Positions 29,022 through 38,137 of a DNA stretch of 64,000 nt are shown one piece after another. The translations under genes and the position numbers were made by a program. Position 1 is the first letter of the stretch. Each line of letters begins with the position of its first letter. This DNA is from Stigmatella ashevillena (GTDB lineage: Bacteria; Myxococcota; Myxococcia; Myxococcales; Myxococcaceae): contig NZ_JAQNDM010000002.1 of the NCBI RefSeq assembly GCF_028368975.1, positions 1,302,001 through 1,366,000 on the forward strand, read 5' to 3'. The notes under the pieces were generated by a model. It had not been told where the DNA came from. It saw only the letters and a list, made by a program, of their open reading frames with translations, and ran no database searches.

Positions 29022-30161
29022 TCACATCATCCGGGACCAGGGACCCATCGGCTCTTCGGGGGACTTCCGGGCCGGCAACGGATTGGGGCACCAGGGCGGG
29101 GGCTCGAAGGGCAGCAGCGCCTTGTCGTACGGGGGGTTGAAGTGCACCACCCGTGGCAGGCGCGGACACCCGGTACCGCTCGCCCAGGGCGCCGCGAGCC
29201 GGAGGATTCGCAGGGGCGAACGCTCCCGCCCTCCCTCATCCCGGTACCAATCGAAGACACGCGAGGCCCAGATGGACCGGGCTCCCGCGGACGCGGCCGC
29301 CACCATCTCCGCGTTCAGCGCCTCTCCGCTGCGAGGCCTGTGGTCAGGATCCTTGTCCAGCAGCCGCAGGATCAGCGCGCTCAACGCCCGCGGGACGCGC
29401 TCGTTCACCTCACAGGGCGACACCGGCATCTGCGTTTCGAGCGCGCCATGGAGCAGCTCGGGGGCGAGCGTCGGCGAGAAGGGCATGTGCCCCGTCACCA
29501 TCCAGTACGCCGTCGCGCCCAGGGCATACAGATCATCCGAAGGGCGGAAGTGATAGCGCACGCCCCTGCGCCCCCAGTTCATCCGCAGGAAGCGCAGCGC
29601 CTCGGGGCTGCGAAACAGGAGCATCTCCGTGGGCAGGGGCATCCGGGTGAGGGTGTCGACTTCCTCGTTGCCGCCTGTCCTCAGGTCCAGCAGCACCGGC
29701 TCCCCATCTCCGTCGCGCACCCGGATGTTGTCCGGGCGGATGTCCCGATGCCAGACATCCCGCAGGTGCATGTCATCAATGGCCAACGCCAACCGGTTGA
29801 GGATGGCGGCCACCTGGAGGAAGGTGGGGTTGACGGTCTCCATCCAGCTCGGCAGCCCCTGCCCCTTCACATAGTCCCGGACGAAGTAGAAGAAGCCACT
29901 CCGGGGCCGGGGCCAGCGCCCACACGCGTGCAGCGGCACCACGTTGGGATGGGACCGCTTGAGCTGAGCCGTCCATTGATCAAACCGGCCCTCCGCCGCG
30001 CGCAGGGAGATCCTCAGCGCCAGGTGCTCTCTGGGCTGGCGGATATCCTCGACCCGGTAGACGGCACCATGTCCGCCGTGCCCCAAGCTCTGCAGGACGC
30101 GCCAGTTACCCACCAGGGTCCCTGGAATCAATGCATCTGGACGAACTGCGTACATCTCCAT
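29022..30161 (-). CDS. Degenerate Ser/Thr kinase-like protein (probable pseudokinase)
   Basis: This protein of about 379 residues has a Hanks-type fold: glycine loop LGHGGHGAVYRVED, catalytic-loop HRDIRPDNIRV, DDLYALGATAYWMVTG (subdomain IX) and DPDHRPRSGEALN. Several key residues differ. The ATP-anchoring VAIK lysine is Arg (LALRIS), the DFG motif reads DLR, and the HRDLKP lysine is Arg. I therefore predict weak or no kinase activity and a scaffold or allosteric role. The C-terminal 80 residues are Pro- and Trp-rich with no recognised domain. GTG 30170, ATG 30161 and ATG 30155 all compete as start. The stop is 29 bases from the eutBC start, so it may regulate or be co-expressed with that enzyme. 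Confidence 0.8.
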   Translation of the reverse strand: MEMYAVRPDALIPGTLVGNWRVLQSLGHGGHGAVYRVEDIRQPREHLALRISLRAAEGRFDQWTAQLKRSHPNVVPLHACGRWPRPRSGFFYFVRDYVKGQGLPSWMETVNPTFLQVAAILNRLALAIDDMHLRDVWHRDIRPDNIRVRDGDGEPVLLDLRTGGNEEVDTLTRMPLPTEMLLFRSPEALRFLRMNWGRRGVRYHFRPSDDLYALGATAYWMVTGHMPFSPTLAPELLHGALETQMPVSPCEVNERVPRALSALILRLLDKDPDHRPRSGEALNAEMVAAASAGARSIWASRVFDWYRDEGGRERSPLRILRLAAPWASGTGCPRLPRVVHFNPPYDKALLPFEPPPWCPNPLPARKSPEEPMGPWSRMM

Positions 30162-30302
30162 GTCCAACACAGAGAACCCCGGGTCCCAGCAGCGGGTGAA
30201 ACGCTAACAGAGTTTGGTGGGTCAAACCAACCCCGCCCCTCTCAGTTCTTGGCTCAAACACCGTGTGGATTGCTTAACCCCTCGGGAACGCAGCGGCTTT
30301 CC

Positions 30303-31223
30303 TTAATGCCCGGGAAGGCCGACTCTCAACATTTCGATGGAGCGAGCCAGCAGCGGGGCCACCGAGACCACCTCCAGCGGAATGGGAAGCGGTTCGGACC
30401 TCGGAACGCTGTCGGTCGTCACCAGCCGACGCAAGGGCAGGCGCTGAAGCCGATCGAGCGACGAGCCCACCAGCAGCGAGTGCGTCGCCACCACGGTGAC
30501 TTGCGGCTCACACCCCGCCTCCAGAAGCGCATGCACCGCGGCCTCGATGGTGCCCGCGGTGGAGATCATGTCGTCCACGAGGATGGGCGCACAGCCCTTC
30601 ACGTCGCCGGTGATGTTGTGGGCCTGAACCTGAGAGCCGCTCATGCGCCGCTTGTGCACCACGGCCAGGGGGAGCTTCAGGAGCGCGGCATACCGCTCCG
30701 CGCGCTTCATGGCCCCCAAATCGGGCGAGACGATGACCGAATCCGGAGTGACGGTCTGGCGCAGACGCTCGGCCAGCAACGGCATGGCGCTCAGGTGCTC
30801 GACGGGAAGGCTGAAGCAGCCCTCCACCGCGGGGCTGTGCAGATCCACCGCCACGAGCCGGTCCACTCCCGCGGCCCGGATGAGGTCGGCCAGCAACCGT
30901 GCGCCCAGGGGCTCTCCCCGGCTCTCCCGGCGATCTTGCCGGGCATAGGCCAGATAGGGCACGACGGCCGTCACCCGCGCGGCCCCTCGGCGGCGACAGG
31001 CGTCCACCAACAGCAGCAATTCCATCAGGTGAGGATCCACCGGAGGCCCCAGCGGCTGGAGCAGGTAGACATCACAGCCCCGCACTTCCTCGACGACCTC
31101 GACGTGGTGCTCTCCATCCGGAAAGCGATCGATGACGCAGCGCCCAGGCTCCACCCCGAGCGCCTCCGCGATGGCCTCCCCCAGCGCGGGGTGGGACGAG
31201 CCGGACATCAAGACGACGCGCAT
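30303..31223 (-). CDS. prs: Ribose-phosphate pyrophosphokinase (divergent PRPP synthetase)
   Basis: This 306-residue enzyme converts ribose-5-phosphate + ATP to PRPP. It shows the N-terminal RFPDGEHHVEV, the flexible loop YARQDRR, AVDLHSPAVEGCF at the ribose/metal site and the PRPP loop ILVDDMISTAGTIEA. The usual bacterial Prs has DLHxxQ and VDDMIDTGGT, so the pyrophosphate and PRPP loops differ here. This could be a second, specialised PRPP synthetase rather than the housekeeping one. It lies last in a run with deoD and a LOG-family gene, which together fit nucleotide salvage. The start ATG at 31223 has GGAGC just upstream. Confidence 0.88.
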   Translation of the reverse strand: MRVVLMSGSSHPALGEAIAEALGVEPGRCVIDRFPDGEHHVEVVEEVRGCDVYLLQPLGPPVDPHLMELLLLVDACRRRGAARVTAVVPYLAYARQDRRESRGEPLGARLLADLIRAAGVDRLVAVDLHSPAVEGCFSLPVEHLSAMPLLAERLRQTVTPDSVIVSPDLGAMKRAERYAALLKLPLAVVHKRRMSGSQVQAHNITGDVKGCAPILVDDMISTAGTIEAAVHALLEAGCEPQVTVVATHSLLVGSSLDRLQRLPLRRLVTTDSVPRSEPLPIPLEVVSVAPLLARSIEMLRVGLPGH

Positions 31224-31280
31224 GGAAGCTCCTCGGGCAGAACGGGGACCCCTGGGTTGTGCCGCATGAGGCGATGCCGC

Positions 31281-32006
31281 TCACGCGGCAGGAGGGCTCT
31301 CCGCGACGGCGACATCCAGGGCCAATTCGATCATCTCATCGAATGAAGTCTGTCGCTCCTCGGACGAGAGCACCTCGCCCGTGCGGAGTTGATCCGACAC
31401 GGTGAGCAGCCCGAGCGCCCGGGCACCATACTCCGCGGCCACGCCGTACAGGCCAGCAACCTCCATCTCGATGGCCAGCAGTCCCATCCGCTCCAGCACA
31501 TCAAGCAAGGGGCCCTGCGGGTGGTAGAACAGATCCGTCGAGAAGACGGAGCCCACGCGCGCCACCCGGGAGCGCCGCTCGGCCGCCTCCACCGCCCTGC
31601 GCACCAGGCCAAAGTCCGCCACCGCCGGGAAGTCATGATCCAGCAGCCGCATGCGGTTGACCTTCGAGTCGGTCCCTGCTCCCTGGGCGATGATGACGCT
31701 CCGCACCGGCACATCCTTCCGGATGGCACCGCAGCTGCCCACCCGGATGAGCACGCGGGCGCCATACTCCTTGATGAGCTCGGTGGCGTAGATGGACAGG
31801 GAGGGAATCCCCATGCCGTGGCCCAGCACGGACAGCTTCCGCCCCTGGAAGGTGCCCGTGTAGCCGTACATGTTGCGGACCGAGGTGACTTGCTTGGCCT
31901 GCGTGAGAAACCGCTCGGCGATGTAGCGTGCCCGGAGCGGATCTCCGGGCATCAACACCACCTCGGCGAAGTCTCCCGGCACAGAGGAGATGTGGGGGGT
32001 TGGCAT
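31281..32006 (-). CDS. deoD: Purine-nucleoside phosphorylase, DeoD type
   Basis: This 241-residue enzyme phosphorolyses (deoxy)purine nucleosides to base and ribose-1-phosphate. It starts [20 protein letters not shown] and carries [36 protein letters not shown] and [19 protein letters not shown] with the catalytic Asp region LTVSDQL. Length equals the hexameric DeoD family. The frame extends upstream to 32204, but that part is basic low-complexity sequence overlapping the neighbouring gene. Ribose-1-phosphate from this enzyme could feed, through a mutase, the PRPP synthetase encoded next to it. Confidence 0.95.
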   Translation of the reverse strand: MPTPHISSVPGDFAEVVLMPGDPLRARYIAERFLTQAKQVTSVRNMYGYTGTFQGRKLSVLGHGMGIPSLSIYATELIKEYGARVLIRVGSCGAIRKDVPVRSVIIAQGAGTDSKVNRMRLLDHDFPAVADFGLVRRAVEAAERRSRVARVGSVFSTDLFYHPQGPLLDVLERMGLLAIEMEVAGLYGVAAEYGARALGLLTVSDQLRTGEVLSSEERQTSFDEMIELALDVAVAESPPAA

Positions 32007-32043
32007 GACGCCGGACCATAGCGCATGCCAGAGCGAAAAAGCG

Positions 32044-33195
32044 TCAGGTCTTTGCCCTGGCTGCCTGCCCGCGATCGTACGCCTCCAGGGCCTGGATGAT
32101 CTCCTCCACCGAGTCCGTGAGGCGCAGGGACTGCGCGTACTCGTACCCCTCGGCGAGCTGCACCAACAGCGGGTAGACGGGACGCGTGCGCGTCCAGAAC
32201 TCACGCCCCAGGAAGATCATCGGGCTGATCACCCCCACGGTGTTGTAGTGATTCTGGCAGGCATCCTGGAAGACCTCCTGGATGGTGCCCGCGCTGCCAG
32301 GAGCGTAGACGATCCCTCCCCGGGCAATGGTGAGCAGCCCGTCCTCCCGGACGCTGTTGGCGAAATACTTGGCGATGTGGGTGGCAAAGGGATTGGGCGG
32401 CTCATGGCCGTAGTGCCAGGTCGGAATGCCCAGGCTGGCACAGGCCAGCCGGTCTTCCGCCTCGAGCGGATACGCCGCGCGCACCTCGAAGGCCCGCGCG
32501 AGCCACTCCCGATCCGTGTAGCTGGGGGCCTGGGCCAGAAGACCAAGGGCTTGCTCCAGCTCCTGCTCCGTCCGCCGGGCGAACCAAGCCCCCACGTGCG
32601 TGGCCTCCATGGCGCCGGGCCCTCCCCCGCTCACCATGAAGAAGCCACGGCGCGTCAGCTCGCGGGCCAACACCGCCACGGTCCGGTAATCCGGTTGCCC
32701 CCGGCGCATCGAGTGGCCTCCCATGATGGCCACCACCTTGCGAGGGGGACCCTCCACGGCCAGCAACTCCTCCATCGCATCGGTGATGGCGTGATCATGC
32801 AACCGCTGCCCCAACGTCTCGAGCAGAGACGGCGGACTGGCACGGCCTTGCGCGTTCCAGTGCGCGTAGATGCGCGCATCCAGCGTCTCGGCGTAGGTCT
32901 CCGGCCGGGCGGATTCGAACCCCGCGTAGAGCTCTTCGGGGGTGTAGAGGCTGTTGCGGTAGGGGACGTAGGGCAGGCCTGAAAAAGGAGGGAAGACCAT
33001 CGCCCCATGGGCGATGGCCACCTGGAGGGCCTCTTGTTCCAGTTGGCACCCCAGGAAGACCGCGCCTGCGAGCGGCACGGCGCTCAGCTCCCGGGTGTAG
33101 CGCCTCAGGTCGAGGCCTTGAAGAACGACGTTGGAGAGGGGAACGCCGCCGCGCAGGTGGCGCTCGAAGGCATCGATGGTGTCGAGCTCGGTCAT
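32044..33195 (-). CDS. LOG-family Rossmann nucleotide-binding protein
   Basis: This 383-residue protein carries a LOG (lysine-decarboxylase-like) Rossmann domain in its C-terminal two thirds: [33 protein letters not shown] and [14 protein letters not shown], a variant of the PGGxGTxxE signature. LOG proteins are nucleotide 5'-monophosphate phosphoribohydrolases. The N-terminal 150 residues ([20 protein letters not shown]) form an additional domain also seen in long LOG proteins. The second Gly of PGG is Ser here. The ATG at 33195 has GGAGAGAG upstream. Spacing of 37 bases to deoD suggests an operon for nucleotide breakdown and salvage. Confidence 0.82.
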   Translation of the reverse strand: MTELDTIDAFERHLRGGVPLSNVVLQGLDLRRYTRELSAVPLAGAVFLGCQLEQEALQVAIAHGAMVFPPFSGLPYVPYRNSLYTPEELYAGFESARPETYAETLDARIYAHWNAQGRASPPSLLETLGQRLHDHAITDAMEELLAVEGPPRKVVAIMGGHSMRRGQPDYRTVAVLARELTRRGFFMVSGGGPGAMEATHVGAWFARRTEQELEQALGLLAQAPSYTDREWLARAFEVRAAYPLEAEDRLACASLGIPTWHYGHEPPNPFATHIAKYFANSVREDGLLTIARGGIVYAPGSAGTIQEVFQDACQNHYNTVGVISPMIFLGREFWTRTRPVYPLLVQLAEGYEYAQSLRLTDSVEEIIQALEAYDRGQAARAKT

Positions 33196-33252
33196 GGGAC
33201 TCTCTCCGGGAGAATCCCACGCCTGCCGCGAGCAGGAGCCCGTTTTTTCCAC

Positions 33253-33657
33253 TTAGAAGAGGCGAAGCTGTGAGTCGGGAGCCTCCTCGGCCGCCTCTGC
33301 CTCGGAGAGCTGCTTGAAGCCGTGGGCCTGAGCCCACTCCGGACTCGGCCCCGCCCAGCGGAACCGCTCCATGAGCACATAGCCCCGCTCATCGAAGCCG
33401 ATCCCTTCGGCTTCGAGGCGGTCGCGTTGGTGCAGCCCTGAAGTGGTGATGCGGCCGGTCCGGCCAATGACCCGCTGCCAGGGCACCTCGACGGAACGGG
33501 CCCCCAGGGCCCCCATCGCATGGCCCACGATTCGAGCGTCGCAGCCCTCTGCCACGATGGCGGCGACATCCCCGTAAGTGGTCACCTTCCCGGCGGGAAC
33601 CTGTTCGACGACCTTGTAGATGCGCTCGTAGTAACCGCGCTCATCACTGAGAGACAT
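33253..33657 (-). CDS. atl: Alkyltransferase-like protein (MGMT fold, no catalytic Cys)
   Basis: This 134-residue protein has the MGMT C-terminal DNA-binding fold (VEQVPAGKVTTYGDVAAIVA, VGHAMGALGARS). At the position of the catalytic PCHRV it reads VPWQRVIG, with Trp in place of the alkyl-accepting Cys. This is the hallmark of ATL proteins, which bind O6-alkylguanine and flag it for nucleotide excision repair instead of repairing it directly. The DNA-binding helix and arginine-finger region look intact. The protein ends in an acidic tail (EAEAAEEAPDSQLRLF). It is first in the run ATL-LOG-deoD-prs, with 57 bases before the LOG gene. Confidence 0.9.
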   Translation of the reverse strand: MSLSDERGYYERIYKVVEQVPAGKVTTYGDVAAIVAEGCDARIVGHAMGALGARSVEVPWQRVIGRTGRITTSGLHQRDRLEAEGIGFDERGYVLMERFRWAGPSPEWAQAHGFKQLSEAEAAEEAPDSQLRLF

Positions 33658-33768
33658 GGGGCTCCTTGCCTACCGGTGAAAACGCGCGCCGGAAGGCATG
33701 TCTTGGGTTGTGCCCCTAAGACACTACCGAGCAGGTCATGTGTCAATCGTGAAAAGGAGCCCTCTGGC

Positions 33769-34653
33769 TCACTTCGCGGACAGGGAGACGGTCTCCAGGG
33801 AAGTCCGTGTCCTGAAACCTTCCTGCTCCGGCTCCTGGGCCTGGAGCACGGGCTCGGCCAGAGAGTAATTGTCGTGTTGCGCGGGGTGAAATCTCGGCCG
33901 GAAGTACTGGATGAACAGGCCCAGGGCCCGGGGGGCCATCCGGTGCTTGCCCAGGAGCAGCTCCCGGACATCCCGAAGGGTGCGAAACCGCCAGAGCTGG
34001 CGGTCCTGCCTCAGCAGCATGGCCATGCCCACATGGATGAAGCCCGCCACCACCAGGGCTCCCAGCAAGGCCCCCACCAGCCTCAGCAGGTAGGACTTAT
34101 TCGTCACCTGGAGCAAGTCGAACGCCAGCGACTTGTGTTCGATCTCCTCGGCCGCATGCCATTCCCAGAGTTCGGCCATGGCGGGCTCCGCCTCCTTCAA
34201 CATGCCCGAGGAGAGGACGATCTCGGCCAGCAAGGCGGTCATGTGCTCGAACCCCGCGATGATGGCGACACAGAGCGTGGGCCCGAACTTCTTCTCGAAC
34301 AGATCCCTGAAGACGCGCTCGGCCACCTCCAGGTACCGGTCGATCTGGTACCCCTGTGCCTTGAGGTTGGACAGGTACTTCGTGTGCACGAAGGAATGGG
34401 TGGCCTCCTGCCCCATGAAGCCACGCACCTGCCGCAGGAACTCGGGATCCTTCAAGTGGACCAGGCGGCCCCGCATCACCCTGCCCATGAAGTCCTCGAA
34501 GGACACCACGAAGAGGTTGATGGCGTTGAAGAAGTGGGTCTGCACCGGGCTGCCCTTCAGCCAGTGCTTCGGAATCGACTGGGGGAAGGAAAATGCCGTG
34601 CGCCGAGGCCGCACGTTTCCTGGATCGAGCCGCCTGTGCTCGAACCGGGACAT
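33769..34653 (-). CDS. Predicted metal-dependent hydrolase, diiron-like membrane protein (PF10118 type)
   Basis: This protein of about 294 residues matches the predicted metal-dependent hydrolase family PF10118. Conserved acidic/His pairs on helices suggest a ferritin-like diiron site: FMGQEATHSFVHTKYLSN, AIIAGFEHMTALLAE and WEWHAAEEIEHKSLAFDLL. A membrane segment follows (LVGALLGALVVAGFIHVGMA). A close relationship to fatty-acid or steroid oxygenating enzymes is possible but unproven. I use the ATG at 34653 (MSRFEHRRLDPGN); a TTG at 34689 is the upstream alternative and neither has a strong ribosome site. Confidence 0.8.
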   Translation of the reverse strand: MSRFEHRRLDPGNVRPRRTAFSFPQSIPKHWLKGSPVQTHFFNAINLFVVSFEDFMGRVMRGRLVHLKDPEFLRQVRGFMGQEATHSFVHTKYLSNLKAQGYQIDRYLEVAERVFRDLFEKKFGPTLCVAIIAGFEHMTALLAEIVLSSGMLKEAEPAMAELWEWHAAEEIEHKSLAFDLLQVTNKSYLLRLVGALLGALVVAGFIHVGMAMLLRQDRQLWRFRTLRDVRELLLGKHRMAPRALGLFIQYFRPRFHPAQHDNYSLAEPVLQAQEPEQEGFRTRTSLETVSLSAK

Positions 34654-34856
34654 GGGTTGAATGAAGACCGTGGACGGCAGTTGCCCCAAGGCGTTCTCGG
34701 AGAGCGGGTGAGCGTTCAGCAGTGAGCACCATCATATACCCAGGCTCATGGAAACCTGGGACGCCTGGGCCCCCGTCGCATCCGTCCACACCTTGGGGGT
34801 CACTGTCAGCGAAGGGCCCTGAAGGGCCCCCTGGTCTCCAACCTGTCAGGTTCCCC

Positions 34857-36365
34857 CTACGAGATGCCGTACTTGCCCGGGGCAATGACGCCTTGAGGGT
34901 CCAGGGCCTTCTTGAGGCGGCCCAGCACATCGGGAAGCACCTCGAGCCGGGCCATCGCCTCCTCCTGCGCATCGATCGGTGCCCTCGAGATCGGATAGCC
35001 CGCCTCGGAGTACGCCTTGAGAAGCGCCCGGAAGCAGCGCCCGGCGCGCTGCCGCTCCTCTGCATCCTGGCGATTGAACAGAATGAGGTGCAGGGCGCGG
35101 CTCATCCGAGGGCCGCAGACATACTCGGTGACGAACTCGAAGCCATGCTCCGCCAGGATGCGCCGCGACAGGGCTTGGTGCTCGTTGGCGATCTTGCCCA
35201 CCATCGGGGTGGCCGGCAGGAACCAGGTGGCCCCACCGCCGGGCCTCCACCGGAGCAGGTCCAGCTCATCCCGGGTGGGCTGGCCGCTGAACGTGGCGAT
35301 GTGGATCTTCAGGATCCGGCTCTGCTCCGCCTCGGCATGGGAGATGTAGCGAGCCCTGCCGGAGCGGAGGAAGTGCGCTTTGATCCGCTCGATCATCGGC
35401 TGGAGGGCCTCCTCCGTGGGGCCATAGAACGCCCCGGAGACGAGCCATGCGCCCAGTCCATGCTTCTCCCGGAGCTCTTTGCGCAGCGCGTCGGGCAACG
35501 GCGTGCGTCCGCTGGTCCGCTCGAAGGGATAGGTCTCCTCGGTCCCCAGGGCGTAGAGATCGCTCGTCACCTTGAGGAGGGTGGGCACGGCGTTGTTGAG
35601 CTTGAGCGGACGGATCAGCTCGATGATGTCCCCGAAGTCCGCGTCATCGGGAAAGGTAAAGAAGAACGCGCGGATCACCGGCGGCCTGGGCATCAACCAC
35701 ACGCCCATCCGGGTGACGATGCCCAGGTTCGACTGCACGAAGAGGCCATCCATGAACGGCCCATACCCATACTTGGACAGGTACTGGGTCTTGGCCCCGG
35801 GAGACGCCCCATCGGAGGTGCGCAACACCTCACCGGTGGGCATGACCACCTCGTAGCCACAGCTCATGCCGAAGTGATCGAAGTACGGCGTGTAGCCCGC
35901 GCCCTTGTCGAGCGTGTTGCCCAGAATGCCGCCATCCGGTGGACCCGAGGTCGTGTCCATCATGAGCGTGTGGCCCCGCCGGCCCAGCTCTTCGTACATC
36001 TGCGCGTAGGTGACGCCGGGCTCCACCACGGCATAGGCGAGCGTCTCGTCAATCTCGACGATGCGGTTCATGCGCCGCCCCAGCTCCATGATGACCTGGC
36101 CGGGCCGGACCGGCGACTTGAGCCCGAGCCCCCGGTTCTCACCGGTACTTGTAGGCCAAAGCGATACACCGTGAGTGTTGGCCAGCCGGACCATCGTCTG
36201 CACCTGTCCGGTCGAATCGGGGAAGAGGACCCCGGAGGGAGGCCTCGGCCCACAGGGCAGGAAGTTGACACCGTACCGCGCCAGGGTTTCGGGGTTCGTG
36301 TCCACGGCCTCGGCGCCGAGTTGCTCGCGGAGGGCCGTGAAAAACAGCTCAATGGAAGAGGGCAT
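34857..36365 (-). CDS. FAD-binding oxidase/dehydrogenase, vanillyl-alcohol oxidase / 4-cresol dehydrogenase type
   Basis: This 502-residue flavoenzyme has an FAD-binding PCMH domain (PTSTGENRGLGLKSPVRPGQ; YAVVEPGVTYAQMYEELG; GILGNTLDKGAGYTPYFDHF). The C-terminal substrate domain is typical of p-cresol methylhydroxylase, eugenol hydroxylase and vanillyl-alcohol oxidase (ATPMVGKIANEHQALSRRIL; EYVCGPRMSRALHL). It probably oxidises a 4-alkylphenol or related aromatic alcohol. Whether FAD is covalently bound cannot be decided here. A GTG at 36386 is an alternative start. The gene is divergent from the PMT-like gene, with 81 bases between starts. Confidence 0.87.
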   Translation of the reverse strand: MPSSIELFFTALREQLGAEAVDTNPETLARYGVNFLPCGPRPPSGVLFPDSTGQVQTMVRLANTHGVSLWPTSTGENRGLGLKSPVRPGQVIMELGRRMNRIVEIDETLAYAVVEPGVTYAQMYEELGRRGHTLMMDTTSGPPDGGILGNTLDKGAGYTPYFDHFGMSCGYEVVMPTGEVLRTSDGASPGAKTQYLSKYGYGPFMDGLFVQSNLGIVTRMGVWLMPRPPVIRAFFFTFPDDADFGDIIELIRPLKLNNAVPTLLKVTSDLYALGTEETYPFERTSGRTPLPDALRKELREKHGLGAWLVSGAFYGPTEEALQPMIERIKAHFLRSGRARYISHAEAEQSRILKIHIATFSGQPTRDELDLLRWRPGGGATWFLPATPMVGKIANEHQALSRRILAEHGFEFVTEYVCGPRMSRALHLILFNRQDAEERQRAGRCFRALLKAYSEAGYPISRAPIDAQEEAMARLEVLPDVLGRLKKALDPQGVIAPGKYGIS

Positions 36366-36446
36366 GGGGCCATCATCCTGCCCCACCTGTCAGCGCTCTC
36401 CCAGTCTGGGCGGGCACTTCCATGTAATGTGCCGTTCCGAGACTCC

Positions 36447-37949
36447 ATGCGCCCGTTCCTCTCCAGCGCCCGACAGATGTGTGCGCGGCATCCGCTGGCC
36501 GTGGGCCTCACCGCCACGTTCCTGATGAGCCTCCTTTTGAGGGTCCTGTACCTCCAGGCCTCTCCGGACCGGACCTGGCCGTTCTCCATCTTCTTTTATG
36601 GAGACTCGCGCTTCTTCCACCTGGCGGCCCTGGAGCACGTCCGGCAGCAACCCCTGCAAGCCACACTGCCCTATCACCCGCCCCTCTTCCCCTGGCTCCT
36701 GGGCACGCTGTACGGGCTGCTGGGGGAGCCCCATGGCAGTGCCTTGCCCTACAAGCTGAGCCTCGCGGTGCTCAACGCGGCCACGGTGGCGTTGTCCTGG
36801 GCGTGGTGGCGCCGACTGCTGGGGCCCGCCTGGAGCCTGTTGGCCGCGGCGCTCTTCGCGGCCAGCTTCGGGTGGCTGGTCTTGTCGACGACGTACAGCA
36901 ACGAGGTGCTGTACGTGTTCTTCCTCTCCGCCACGTGTGGCCTCGTGCTCCACGCCCGTGAAGGAATGACGGGCAAGACCGTGGTGCTGCTGGGCGCCGT
37001 CATGGGGCTGGGCGCACTCACGCGGGCCGAGCACCTGTACCTCTGGCCCTTCCTGCTGGCCCATGGGGTCTTCCACCGGGCCCCCCAGGCCGCCCTGAAG
37101 CCCCTGCTCCTGCGCTGGGGGGCCGCCCTGCTCATCTGCCTGGCCGTTCTGGTCCCAAGCGCTCTGCGCAACGCGCGAATGCTCCAGGAACTCAACGCGC
37201 AGAGCCCGGAGCTCGAGCCCCTGCCGGAGCTGACGCTCGTCACCGCGTACGGCCCCATCAATTTCGCCATGGCCAACAATGCCCAGGCGACGGGGGGATT
37301 CACGCCAGACCTGATCAACCAGTTGGGGCAGAACGGCCGCCTCGACGCCTCGAACCCCGCTCAGCGCCACCTGCTGTTGCATGGCTATGCCGAGGGCCTG
37401 CGGTGGCTGGCCGGACACCCTGTCGACGCAGCCCGGTTGTGGGCCGCCAAACTGGACCGCTGGCTGGAAGGGTTGAGCCTGGGATTCGGGCTCTCGGACT
37501 GGCCCGCCGGCCTGCACGGCTCGCGCGCCCCCGTGGACGTCTTCGTTCCCGAGCGCCCCTGGCTGCACTGGCCCCTGGCGTTGCTCGTCCTCGCAGGGGG
37601 TGTGATGTCATTGCGCACCCCCTACCGGGCCTTCAGCCTTTGCACCGCCGTGGTCCTGCACCGCCTGCTCGTGACCCTGGCCTTCTTTGGCTACACACGC
37701 GGGATGCTGGCCGTCTTTCCCGCGCTGATACCGCTGCTGCTCCTGCCGCTAATTGCTGTCAGTCATTACCGCCCTGGCCTGTCTCGCAAGGTTCCCTTGA
37801 TTTTAACGGCTGCCATGTTGTTTTTCTGGGTGGAAGCGGGCGTTCTTGCGTTCCAAGAACCTCGCAACTTCATGGCCAGCGGCAGCACCGATCGGGCCAG
37901 CGGCAAGCTCATCCAGGACGACTGGGTGCGAATCTGGCCGCAACCGTAA
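36447..37949 (+). CDS. PMT/ArnT-like membrane glycosyltransferase
   Basis: This 500-residue polytopic protein has an N-terminal membrane anchor and a first periplasmic loop with the conserved acidic region YGDSRFFHLAALEHVR, followed by TLPYHPPLFPWLLGTLYGLL. This fits the GT-C dolichyl-P-mannose/ArnT-type family that uses polyprenyl-phosphate sugars. About ten more helices follow. The open frame extends 1.7 kb upstream, but that part is antisense to the flavoprotein gene and is not protein-like. The ATG at 36447 is the first start with normal composition. Role is probably glycosylation of lipid A or surface protein. Confidence 0.78.
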   Translation: MRPFLSSARQMCARHPLAVGLTATFLMSLLLRVLYLQASPDRTWPFSIFFYGDSRFFHLAALEHVRQQPLQATLPYHPPLFPWLLGTLYGLLGEPHGSALPYKLSLAVLNAATVALSWAWWRRLLGPAWSLLAAALFAASFGWLVLSTTYSNEVLYVFFLSATCGLVLHAREGMTGKTVVLLGAVMGLGALTRAEHLYLWPFLLAHGVFHRAPQAALKPLLLRWGAALLICLAVLVPSALRNARMLQELNAQSPELEPLPELTLVTAYGPINFAMANNAQATGGFTPDLINQLGQNGRLDASNPAQRHLLLHGYAEGLRWLAGHPVDAARLWAAKLDRWLEGLSLGFGLSDWPAGLHGSRAPVDVFVPERPWLHWPLALLVLAGGVMSLRTPYRAFSLCTAVVLHRLLVTLAFFGYTRGMLAVFPALIPLLLLPLIAVSHYRPGLSRKVPLILTAAMLFFWVEAGVLAFQEPRNFMASGSTDRASGKLIQDDWVRIWPQP

Positions 37950-38137
37950 GCCCCCCCCTGTTCATGAGGGTGTTCAATTAACTACAATCGTTGTGCCTTG
38001 GGAGATTCTCCTTTAATAACCTCCATAAGGCACTCAGCCGCCCGCAGCCCTCCCCACCTCGTCCCGCTCTCACCGTGCTGCCCATCCCCCTGGGACTGGC
38101 TCAGGTCCCATTTGTCGTGGTCCCGTAGGAGAACTGA

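Noticed and set aside
33718-33746. TTGACA-N17-TGTCTT promoter on the minus strand before the ATL gene
   Set aside because: The -35 is perfect but the -10 matches at only three positions, so it was not listed as a feature.
34800-34850. GGGCCC-TGAA-GGGCCC hairpin as terminator of the flavoprotein gene
   Set aside because: Only a 6-bp stem and no T-tract on the minus strand; weak evidence.
34722-36446. Upstream extension of the PMT-like glycosyltransferase frame
   Set aside because: It is antisense to the flavoprotein gene and lacks membrane or domain character; the real start is taken as 36447.
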